A model generated the notes under the pieces. It was not told where the DNA came from. It did not search any database and saw only the letters and a program-made list of their open reading frames with translations. Below are positions 21,247 to 33,200 of a stretch of 64,000 nucleotides of DNA, piece by piece. Made by a program: the position numbers and the translations under genes. Within the stretch, counting starts at the first letter, position 1. The number at the start of each line of letters is the position of its first letter. Origin of the DNA: Ditylenchus dipsaci (Eukaryota; Nematoda; Chromadorea; Rhabditida; Anguinidae); contig SADC01000093.1 in assembly GCA_004194705.1 (NCBI GenBank), positions 183,705-247,704 of the forward strand. The letters are read 5' to 3'.

Positions 21247-24200
21247 GTATTTTCTTGATTTTACAATAAATATACAATCGCCTCTTGATATAATGGACAA
21301 CTGAGGCCAACCCCCAGAGTCCATTGTATCGAGAGGCGACTGTAGCTATGATCATATAAATAGGGTTGTCAAACGTTCGAAATTTTCGAACGTTCGATTC
21401 GACGAACGTTCGAAGTTTGAAATTTTCGAACGTTCGGTTTGATTCGAAGTTCGAGTTGAAAATTTTCGAACGTTCGGTTCGATTCGATGTTTGAATTCGA
21501 AAATTTTCGAACGTTCGATTTGAATATTTTGGTTTTTTTTCGAACTTGAACTTCAAAGGCGCCCAACCCATTTTGATGCCTTTTTACGATGCTGCGCATG
21601 TTTTGGTCAAATCTTTTTCGTCTTTCTGAGTTCTTATTGAAAGTATTTGGTACGAAGTTCGATATATTTCGAATCGAACGTTCGGTTCGAATTCGAAAAT
21701 TTTTGAACGATCGTTCGGTTCGAAGTCGAACGTTCGAAAAAATCTCGAACATTTCGAACAATGTTCGAAATCGAGCGTTCGATTCGACAACCCTACATAT
21801 AAATAAACGATCACTATATAAAAGATAAATTATTTTTAATATTGAAATATTTTTATATCTAAAAATACAGAGGGAACTAGAGAATTAATTTCTTCATCCC
21901 GAAATCTAAAATTTTAACCCATTTTTGCCCAAATCGATTTTTAGAACATCGAATTTTATTGTCTGACAGAGGAGGACTGACTGTGACCTGGGGTAAATCG
22001 ATAAACTTTTTTTCTGCATATTCTTGTAGAGCGTGCCCAGGTTTCGGACAAATCTGACTCCCCAGCTCTGAAGGTCCACAAAACGTGGTACAAGGATCAC
22101 TAAAAGTTCAAAAAAACACCTCGATTTTCCAAATTATAAAATTTATTTTATTGGATCGAAATGTAGCCCTAAATCTCTAGTTTTTAATAAGCTATCAACT
22201 GGCTCAATGTGATGTGTGAAAGTGGGAGCACCAATGGTTTTGAAAAATGCGAAGTAGTTAGATAAAAATGCATTTTCCTCAATGTTTTTTCAAATATATT
22301 GAGCCAGTTGATAGCTCATTAGAAACTATAGATTCAGGGCTACATGTTGATCCGAGAAAACAAATTTTCAATTTGAAAATGACTGAGAAATACTCTTGTT
22401 TATGTATTTACTGCGGAAATCAGTATTTTGGTGCGTGAAATCAATTTTAACCCTTTTCGAAAATTGGTTTTTGTCATTGATTAACTATTTTTGGAGTCTT
22501 TGAACCACTTTTGTGCATAATATCTCACCAAGTCACCACTCAAAATGTAGTATATTGGCTCTGCTATCTTTTAACACTACGTGTCCAATGACGCGGCAAA
22601 GTCGCAGTCACAGTCACAGTCGCAGTCACAGTCACACTCACAGTGTGTGTCCAATGACGCGGCAAAAAGTCGCAGTCACAGTCACAGTCGCAGTCGCAGT
22701 CACAGTGTGTGTCCAATGACGCGGAAAGGTGTTTTTGTCACACATTCACTTATTTGTCACAGATTTACTCATTTCTGTCACAGATTGGGTTCTCGACATG
22801 AAATCCACAATTTTTAATTTTTTTGTGTGAAATTCAGGGTGGGCAAAGACCAAATGGCTCAGGATCCACTCCGGAATGGCCAAAAGGCCAAAATAATTGG
22901 TTTTCTGGGGTTTACTAAAGGGGGAGTAAACTTTTTGAGAAAAACCGATTGAGCGGATCAGATTTCGGGTCCGATGGGCTTAATCGCTCACAACTCCACC
23001 CTGAACCACTCAAAACCACCATAAACCTGGAATTCTGAGCGATTATAATAGCGATTATAATCGCTCAGAATTCCAGGTTTATGGTGGTTTTGAGTGGTTC
23101 AGGGTGGAGTTGTGAGCGATTAAGCCCATCGGACCCGAAATCTGATCCGCTCAATCGGTTTTTCTCAAAAAGTTTACTCCCCCTTTAGTAAACCCCCAGA
23201 AAACCAATTATTTCGGCCTTTTGGCCATTCCGGAGTGGTCCTGAGCTATCTGGTCTTCCCTCACCCTGAATTTCACTCAAAAAATTCAAAAATTGTTAAT
23301 TTCGTGTCGAGACCAAGAAAGTCCAATACAAAATACAGTCACAGTGTGTGTCCAATGACGCGGAAAAGTGTGACTGCGACGTAAATTCAAATCGATTTGA
23401 AGCGTCAGTCGCAGTCGCAGTCACAGTCGCAGTCACACTTTTCCGCGCTATTGGACACACACTGTGACTGCGACTGTGACTGCGACTGTGACTGCGACTG
23501 TTGATGTGTGTCCAATGACGCGGAAAAGTCGCAGTCGCAGTCACACTTTTCCGCGTCATTGGACACGTAGTGTAAGGGGGTAGGGGCAGGGATGAGCTTT
23601 GTAACTATTTGCGGGAAATAGTTACAAATTTTGCATTTGAAAATAGTTACAGCCTGTAACTATTTTGACCTTTGTAACTATTCTTGAAACTATTTTTCGA
23701 CACGAAAATAATAATTAAAATAAATATTTACAGCGTGTAACTATTTTTGTCTGAACAAAGCTTTTTCTTGGCGCTAAACGACTTGTTTTGTTGCTAAAAA
23801 GCTTCTTTTTGGCGCTAAAAGGCTTTTTTTTGGCGCTAAAAAGGGTTGCAGTGACGAATCCCCACCCCCACGGGGACTGATCAGGTGGAGGAGATAACTT
23901 CACATTCGTGTTCTCGCCCCGATATCATAAGAAAGCCGCGCGTTTTTTTGATTCTGAGAAAAAAAATTTGAACCACAGGGAGGTATCATGGTTTTTAGTC
24001 AAAATTTGAAAATTTTAAATTGGCGCCTTTCAATTTTAAATGGAATAGGGGCTGCATAGGGAGGGGAAGGAATAAAAGGGAGCCACTTTTATGGCAGAAC
24101 ATTATAAATTTGAATATCTATTTTCTTCGACTGCCTCACCATGTTTTTCAACTGGCCGTGGCAAAAAAAGACTCTATATGCATTTTATGGTCAAGAGTAC

Positions 24201-27200
24201 TTCTCGGAATCATGTCTAAGGTGAGTGAGTGCGCGCATCTCTAACTCTCAAGCCCCTGCGCCCTCGAAGGGGGCGCAGGGGGCTTGGGGGCTTCGAGTTG
24301 AGATGCGCACACCCACATACCTTAGACACAAATCACTCGAAAGTGACTCTGAATGCATGAAAAGCATGGATACCAGCGTATTATATTGCGGTAGGCCCCA
24401 GTATTCAAAACTATGTTCAACATCTTCTTGTTAGTGGGCCCTGTGTGATTAGTGGCCCCTTTTATTCCCTTCCCCTCCCTATACAGCCCTTATTCCCTTT
24501 AAAATTCAAAAGGCGCCAATTAAATTTTTCAAATTTTGACTAAAAAACCATGATACCCGTGGTTCGAAATTTTTTTTTTCTCAGAACCAAAAAACGCGCG
24601 CTTCCTCATGAAATCGGGGTCGAGAAACACGAATATGAAGTTATCTCCTCCACCTGATCCCCCCCCCCCGTGGGGGATTCTGAACTCAAGCCCTAAAAAG
24701 CTTTTTGGCGCTAACTTTACAGTGGCCTACATATGGCTCAATTTCATGTTCCCTAGGGCTATTTTTGATGCCAAACACAATTCTTGCATTCGTGGCATGG
24801 TTTTTACACCAATTTTCACTATTCTCTTAGTGATTTGGGCTGTTTTTTTTTGTGGACTTAGCCACCTTCATACGTGCCTATTTTACCCTGGTTTTTAGCT
24901 GGTATACTTCTATTTTTTATTCACTCACTATGACTTATTTTCTTGTTTTTAGGTAAATATCGTCGATTCAAGTGAGGAGCTAGCTTCACATGGTGGGAAT
25001 CACGTCAAGGATGTCCAACAACCGTAACATGTAGTCATTGGTTGCTTATCCTAAATTACTTTTCTTGAATTCGAGAACTTGTTTCCTAACGCTTCTATTT
25101 TTTATTTTCAGGTCTACTGGTCAGGTAAGTTTGACATTTTACACATTTGCCATCGCAACTGCACGCAGCTTGACAAAGTCTTCAACGCAGGTAGCGTCAA
25201 TTCAGAATTTTTTGTCTATCTGGAGACTGATGACTTTGTCAGGCTGCATGTGGTCAAAGTGAGAATCTCTATGTCCTTCATGCTCTATACCAAAGACAGT
25301 ATGGCTAGCTTAACATGCTCCGACAGTTATGTTACACAGGCCTAGCCATACTGTCTTTGGTGTAAATGTGTAAAATGTCAAACTTACCTGACCAGTAGAC
25401 CTGAAATAAAAAATAGAAGCGTTGGGAAACAAGTTCTCGAATTCAAGAAAGGTAAGTTAGGATAAGCAACCAATGACTACATGTACGGTTGTTGGACATC
25501 CTTGACGTGATTCCCACCATGTTGAAGCTAGCCTTTCACTTGAATCGACGATATTTACCTAAAAACAAGAAAATAAGTCATAGTGAGTGAATAAAAAATA
25601 GAAGCAATAAAAAATAGAAGTATACCAGCTAAAACCAGGGTAAAATAGGCACCGTATGAAGGTGGCTAAGTCCAAAAAAAAAGCCCAAATCACTGAGAGA
25701 ATAGTGAAAATTGGTGTAACAACCATGCCACGAATGCAAGAATTGTGTTTGGCATCAAAATAGCCCTAGGGAACATAAAATTGAGCCATATGTAGGCCAC
25801 TGTAAAGTTAGCGCCAAAAAAGAGCTTTTTAGCGCCAAAAAAGCCAAACAGCAATTTTGTTTGTTGAGGCAGTCATCGCAGTAGATGGCAATGTTACGGC
25901 ATTTGTCACAAATCGATTCTCCGCAGTTTCGTCCTTGGCAATGGTCTAAGTGTGATTCTCTGGCTCTTCCTTTGCACTGTTTGCAGTACAGTCGAACCTC
26001 CCAATAACGATCACCCTAGGGACCCGCCTCAGGTGGTCGTTATTGGGAGGTGATCGTTAATGTGAGTGATAGTTATTGAGAGTGGCATTTCCAATAAAAA
26101 CAAAAGCTTAACGTTAATGAGAGTTTTCGACAGAGCTTTAAAGTTTTATTCAAAATTTCAGCAAAAGTTCCACACCATAACATTTCTATTTCAATGATTG
26201 GCCTGTAGGAAAAAATAAATAAACGCAACACAAAAATACATAATAAGGCAATCTTCATACAGTATTTGGGTCGGCTGTGTGTGTGTTTGAGTGTCGCCAT
26301 TTTGAGTAGTTCCGTTGTAGATATAACTTTTTTTCTGAAAGATTTTTTATGAGGCGAGTTGTACTCATTGGAAAGCTCTTTCAAAGGCCGAGGACCTTTT
26401 GCATAGCGATCTGGGGTTTGTTGCAAAAAACATTTAAGATTTTGCCTTTATAATTAAAAATTCGATATGGTTTGAACTCAAGACAATGGCGACGATAGGC
26501 GCCTTTTGCCCCTTGTAAAAAAATATAGGAAACTGTGACAAATTACAAAAAGCAGCCAAAAAACTTGAAACTTTGTGAACTATTCATGGCGGCAGTTCAA
26601 AAAATAACATTTTTGCATGGGTGAACGTTATTGAGAGTGTCTATTATAATCCCGGGACCGGCCTCAAGTGATCGTTATTGAGAGGTGATCGCTAATGGGA
26701 GTGATAGTTAATCAGGAGGTCAGTTCGCCCTAATTTAAAACAGACCAACCAAAAGTTTTTTCGGTGATCGTTAATGAGAAGGTGATCGTATTGGGAGGTT
26801 CGACTGTAGCGTATTGGGTTTGGTTTTTCTCCGTGGAGCTTCTTCTACAGCTTCTGCATTTTTTTAGCAAGCTCTCGATACTCAGCATAGATGTAGTTCT
26901 TGGAGCTTCCAGAGCTTGCTCTGGCTTTCTTCTGTTCTATGACAAATAATTCCATCAGTTGTAGAGCAAGGTTTCCAAAAAGTTTGCTCGATGAGAACTG
27001 CTTTTTGTCCTCTTGCCTATATCGCACATCTGCTTTGGTAAATGACGTAAGCGTTCAAGGCACATATGTCCAACAGCCATATAAACAGCCTGAATGTCCA
27101 GCGTCGAGTAATGGATGGAAGGAGTAATCATGGACCATCTCATCTGCAATGTCAATCCCGGATTTTCCGTGGTTGTAGGAATTTACAATAGTTGGTTTGT

Positions 27201-30200
27201 TTGCGTGCACATCTCGGGCTGATGGTGCTTCGTCGAAAATATGTAGAAATATTAACTGGCACGGGATGTCATTTGGCAATGGTTTGGGCCCTTTGTGTGC
27301 AAATGTGACATGTTCCACCTAAATCATTTTTTTGTTATTTTATATATTTTTATTACTTTTTATGTGCACACGTACAGGTATTTGCTTTTTCATGAAGGTT
27401 TTGAGTTCCTTTACGATTTGAGCGTACCGTTCCCACCAAATAGTTCCTACTGCGATAGAGGCTTTCACCAAGAGCTGGACTGGTGAAATAGTTATCGGTG
27501 AACACCGTCCTCCCTTCCATTGTTAGATCCCAAATTGTCGCCCAACCACCTGTTAACAAAATAAAAAAGTGACTGCAACATTTGCAATATGACAAATAAT
27601 TACCTGTCCACCGAATCCGTAACCATTGTCATCTAATCTCTCTTGTTGATTCTTGCTAAGATATATCTCGCCGTTGTAGTAATAATGTGTGGTTGGCTCT
27701 ACAGCAGAAAACACTTTCATTCCTCTTTCCCGCGTCTTGCAGGGTTGTACATTTTGAAAGAAACCCTTCCGTCAAAGTTCCGTCAAGACTTATCCTCGTC
27801 AAGGTCATAGTTGGAATCTTCTTCATAATCGATGCTCTCGGAACTTGCAGCGCTATTCCTTCAGACATGGCTGTGCTTGGCCGAAGTACGAATAGAGGCA
27901 AATTTATTTTTATAATTTTCTACATATATCATAGAATTCATTGTCTAGCGATTTCACGTAAAAGACGCCAGCGGCAACCAATTTGTTTGTTTTGATTCAC
28001 AAGGGACAACAGCGAATTCACAGCATTCTTATTTTCGCTTCGCCTGCAGGAATACGCCGTTTGAAAAATGTAAAAACTGGAGCGCTGACGGGACATTAGA
28101 ACGCAGCAGCAAAATTTTCTTCAGCCGTTACTATTATGTCCTTGTTCATAATGGTGCTATTCCTAGTGCTTACTTTCTGCTCCAAGACAAACAAGAAATT
28201 ACATATATGAGAGCATTTAAAGCGCTGGAAAACAAATTTAATGGCGAGCATTCTTCACTACAGTCAAACCTCGATAACCGTACCCAAAAAGTTCGTTCCA
28301 GCCTTGGGTCCGACACTTTTTTAACCAATTTTGAAAGCTTTTTCTCGTTCTGTTGTTACAGTCTGGTCGGAAATATCGTCAAGATTCCGATTTTGCCGAT
28401 CGTTTTTTAAAGAAAACCAAATTTGGGTTAAAAAAGTAAAATCTCGATAAGCCGGCACTCTTTTTCAAAAAAGGGGTGCCGGCTTATCGAGGTGGCTTTT
28501 TTTAATGATGAAATTGCAGGATTTTCACAAAACGATCGGCGAAATCGGAATCCTGGCGATATTCTGACCAGACCGTAAAAAAGAACTGGAAAAAGCTTCT
28601 GGTGGGCCGGCTTATCGAGGTTTAACTGTATGATGATGGATTTCGACTTGAATGCATTTAAATGCACTTAACTCGATTTAACGAAGTTAGGGTGCAAAAA
28701 GCAGCAGCACTCTATGCATGCGCGGAATAAGTACCAAATGTGTCTGTTTCATGTGCTCAAAGTGTATTTTGTCGACTTCAAAAGAAGGTCAAAAATATAT
28801 CTACTCTAACGAAGAGGCCATAAGGATAAATATCAGATCATTAACTGCCTTGGCCTTCTCTCCAGAAAACATGGTTACGACCCAAGATCGGATATGAACT
28901 TGAACTAAGTAAAGGGATAATCTCAGCAAAAGACGAAAATATAATGACGAGAATATCAAAGGAGAAGTCAATAATTTCAAGGAAATTACTAACCTATTCG
29001 ATGATGAACTAAAATCTCATCTTCAATCACTTCAGGGGATATTAGTGAGAAAAAAACATAGATGATTGTGATGAGTTCAATATTACTGATGTAATGATGA
29101 AGATGATGATGATTTTGATAACAGCAATAATGATAGCGAGATGGAAGAAAATAATGATAGAATCGTATTAATTGTTTTTATGATTGTTTTCACTAGCATC
29201 ACTTAAAGTTCGCAAATATTGCGTCCAAAAAATTTTGTTTGCAAGTATCAGTCCACAAGAGTCCGCGAAAACAGAATTCGGTTCGCAAATTTTTCTCGGC
29301 AAACGCTGCGTCTGCAAAATTTGGTCCGCAAAATCTAGTCCACGAATTTTCGTCCGCAAGATTTGATCCGTAAATCTCGTCCGTAAATGTTCGTCCGCAA
29401 ATTGGGTCTGAAAAATCTCGTCCGCAAATCTTTGTCCGCAATTTTCGTCCGCAAATATTGCGTCCGCAGAATTTGGTCTGCAAGCGTTCAGTCCGCAAAA
29501 TGTTGTCTGCAAGTCTGGCCAACCCGCAAGAAAAGTATCTTAGAAGGATAACATAAGTTTGTTGAAGTATCTTAGAAAGAGGCACGGAATCGAACACTTT
29601 TCAATGTTTTTCAATTTTAGCTTCCACTTTTTGGTGGTGTCTGTATGATGACTTAAATGAAAGCCTAGGATCGGCGCTACACATTGGTGTATAGAAACAT
29701 GTGCACTTGCAGAAACATGTGCACTTATCAAAATATTTAGACTTGTACAACCCGAAATCAGCTGAAATTGGGGTGTACACGCGTTGATAAAATTTTCTAA
29801 ACTTTTTCTTCAAGTGCACATGTTTTTTCTATATACCTATGTGTAGCGACGATTCTAGGCATTCGTTTAGGCTATTATACAGAGAAAAATGCGATAGAAT
29901 TAGGTTCCTAGTACTAGAGCAAAAATAAAAACGCTCGAAAATGTCCAGTTCCGTGCCATCCTGCCCAGTCAAAAAAAGAGCGCCTACCACCGCAGCAACA
30001 CACTCACGAACTAAATGACCTTGAGTACAACAGTTAGACGCGTTGCTGGCATCTAGAAGATAGACAGTGACAAACAAGGGTGCAATATATACCCATCAAA
30101 GCAGTGTTGTGCATTTTCAATTTTCTCGTCCTCGTACTTCGTACCAGAAATTTTTGGGCCTCGTACTTCGTACTCGTCTTCGTCCTCGTCTTTTTTCTCG

Positions 30201-33200
30201 TCCTTTGTGTTTTCACTCGTACTTCGCTCGTACTTTATACTTATAAGCCAAAAGTAAGTTTTTATTAAAAAAAAATTTGCACCTTTGCTTAAAGCTTGTA
30301 TATTTGATGTTTAATTATAACAGATCCCGATTTCCTTAAAGTAATTTCAAGATTTGACTTTTCATTTAAAAAATACAAAATAGGTACACCACAATTTCTC
30401 TCGTCTATTGTGAGGTGAATCTCTAAAAAGACAAGGAATTAAATTTTTGGCTTTGCTTGGCAACTATATTGCCACTGATAAAACAGGAGATCCTCTTTTC
30501 AAAACGACGATGAAAAGAATCAACGCATCGTTGATGATCACCTCAAATAACTAATCAAAAGCTAGCAAAGAGAAAAAAAAAGCAAATGCTTGCTTAATAA
30601 AATCGAAACGGTTACTTAAAATCGGATTGTTCGTAAAAATAACTTTTCGGTGAAAAAACAGATTCGAATTAAGAAAGTTCGAGCAAGGACGAGTCGTATT
30701 TACCCTTCGTCTTCCGTCCTCGTCCTCGTACTTGTAATTTTTTGAGCCTCGTACTTCGTCTTCGTACCTAGTTTTTGGAGGTGCTCGTACTTTGTAGTAC
30801 GAGGGCGAAGACGAGGACGAAAGACGAGGACGAGTGCACAACACTGCATCAAAGCTGTGAGAAGAACCCGAATTATGATGGATTTGCGAATAAAAGGAAG
30901 GTCTAAGCTAGGTATTTGCTTTTCAGTCATCTTTATTAGCTTACGAAACCATGTGCTGATGGTGTGGTTAGACAGCCGAGAGATTGAGCATCATTTTGAT
31001 ATCAAAGTTGTCCATAAACATGAAAAATGGAATGAAAAATATGGTGTGCACCCAGGGAGATTTGAACCTGAGAGTTCAAAATATTCGCATCTCGATGTGC
31101 TTTGCAGTGTACCGACACGTGGGCAGAGATGGGTTAATGTAAAATTGCTAAAAAAATTGAATTGGCCACTTTTACTTCGCGAAACGGCAAATAATATTGC
31201 TTTCATAGTTCTTTTGAGCAATTAATTCTAGTTTTCTAAAAAAAATTTGATTCATGAAAAATTAGCTGATTTTTTTTGCAGGGCAAAAGAAAAGAAATGC
31301 GTCCCTATGGCTTAGAACTGCTACGAAGTGTGTCTAGTCAAGTGCTAAGTATGGACTGCATGAATATAGAAGTCAGGAATCTGGTCACCAAACTTTTGCA
31401 ACGAGTAGCCTTAGTGTTGCTGAAACCTAGATTAGCTAGTTGGCGCTACAAATGTGGTTTCCGATCTTTGGAGGAGAGTCTTAAAGGTCGACGAGAAATA
31501 GAGATGGATGACCAAAGAAATGGTAAAGCTGAAAAACACGAAGAAGATGCTGAGGAAAATAGTGGTGAAATACCGTACAATGAGGTCAGAATGATGGTCA
31601 CCGTCACTCCCAAAAGTTCGTTCCCACCTAGTGTCCGACACTTTTTTTAGCTCATTTTTGAATCTTTTGCCAAAACTGATTCGTCAGTCTAGTCCGAAAT
31701 ATCACAAGGATTTCGATTTTGCCGATCAAAAAGCTAAAATTTTGACCATTAAGACCAACGCATCTCGATAAGCCGTCACCCTACTTCAAAAATAGAGTGA
31801 CGGCTTATCGAGAGGCGCAGGTCTTAATGGTCAAATTTCAACTTTTTGAGAAACGATCGGCAAAATCGGAATCCTTGAGATATTTCGGACTAGGCAAAAA
31901 AAATTCAAAAATTGAGCTAAAAAAAGTGTCGGACACTAGGCGGGAACGAACTTTTGGGGCTGACGGTTTATCGAGAGCCGACTGTATCCTCAAACCTAGC
32001 TTCTAACGACTAGAGAACCAGGGTCAGGATTGGAAGATCATACCTAAGCCTAATTAGAACGGGAAATGACCCGACTTGTTTTGGCCTCTATTGATGACTC
32101 AAAAGCAAATTTTTCCAAGACTATGAATCCGCAATTAATGTTCGAAAAAATAGAACAGTATAACTTTAGAAAAACTTATTCTCAGTTGTTTAACTATTTT
32201 TTAATTTGATTTCAACAATAGACATATGTCTGAAAATTTATCGGGCATTTAATAATAAATTCAAATTTGTTGGTTTCCCTTTAAACTTAGGTGATTTTGC
32301 AGATAGAGACAATAATCAGTGAAGTTCTCCTCAGAATAAACGACCGCGACAATATAGTGAGATGGACAGCAGCCAAAGGAGTGGCAAGAATATGTTCAAG
32401 ACTGCCAAAAGAACTAGCTGCAGAAGTGGTTGCCTCAATCCTTTCCTCCAGTTTTGAGCCTGCAATGGTTGGGGCACTTGGCATGGGGGTGTCTGGCCAT
32501 AGCTGAACTGTGTCGCCGAGGCTGTTTGCTGCCTGATCAAGTGCCCCAGGCAAGCAATTGGTTGCAGTAACGAATCCTCCCCCCCCCACGGGGAGTGATC
32601 AGGTGGAGGAGATAACATCATATTCGGGTTTCTCGACCCCGACTTCATGAGAAAGCCGCGCGTTTTTTTTGATTCTGAGAAAAAAAATTCGAACCACAGG
32701 GGGGTATCATGGTTTTTTAGTCAAAATTTGAAAAATTTAAATTGGCGCCTTTTGAATTTTAAAGAGAATAAGTACTGTATTGGGAAGTGGGGGGGGGGGA
32801 AGGGAACAAAATGGGGCCACTTTCATGGCAGAAGGTTAAAAAGGTAATTTTTTGTATTCTTCCACTGTCTTACCATGTTTTTCAACTTGAGCCGTGGCAA
32901 AAATAGACTCTATATGCATTTTATTATCAGGAGTACATCTCGGAATCATGTCTAAGGTAAGTGAGTGCGCGCATCTCTAGCTCTCAAGCCCCTGTGCCCT
33001 CTTCGGGGTTTGGGGGCTTGGAGTTGAGATGCGCACACCCACATACCTTAGACGCAAATCACTCGAAAGTGACTCTGGATGCATGAAAAACATGCATACC
33101 GGAGTTATTTATGCGGTAGGTCCCAGTATTCAGAACTATGTTCAACATCTTTGTGTTATTTGGTTCTGTGTGATTAGTGCAGTGATCCCGATCGTACTTA

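Noticed and set aside
21239..21828. Several overlapping Arg/Asn/Phe-rich open frames
   Set aside because: They arise from cgaacgttcg repeats of a hAT MITE in all frames.
22513..23559. Ser/His/Arg-rich open frames (possible RS proteins)
   Set aside because: They are translations of the cagtcg repeat arrays inside a TAA-flanked MITE.
29168..29597. Long minus-strand open frames of 114 and 132 codons
   Set aside because: They are periodic translations of the gtccgcaaa tandem repeat with no domain.
30857..31225. 122-codon plus-strand open frame
   Set aside because: It has no recognisable domain, starts inside a hAT target duplication region and lies just upstream of TBCD exon 5 in an intron; probably chance.
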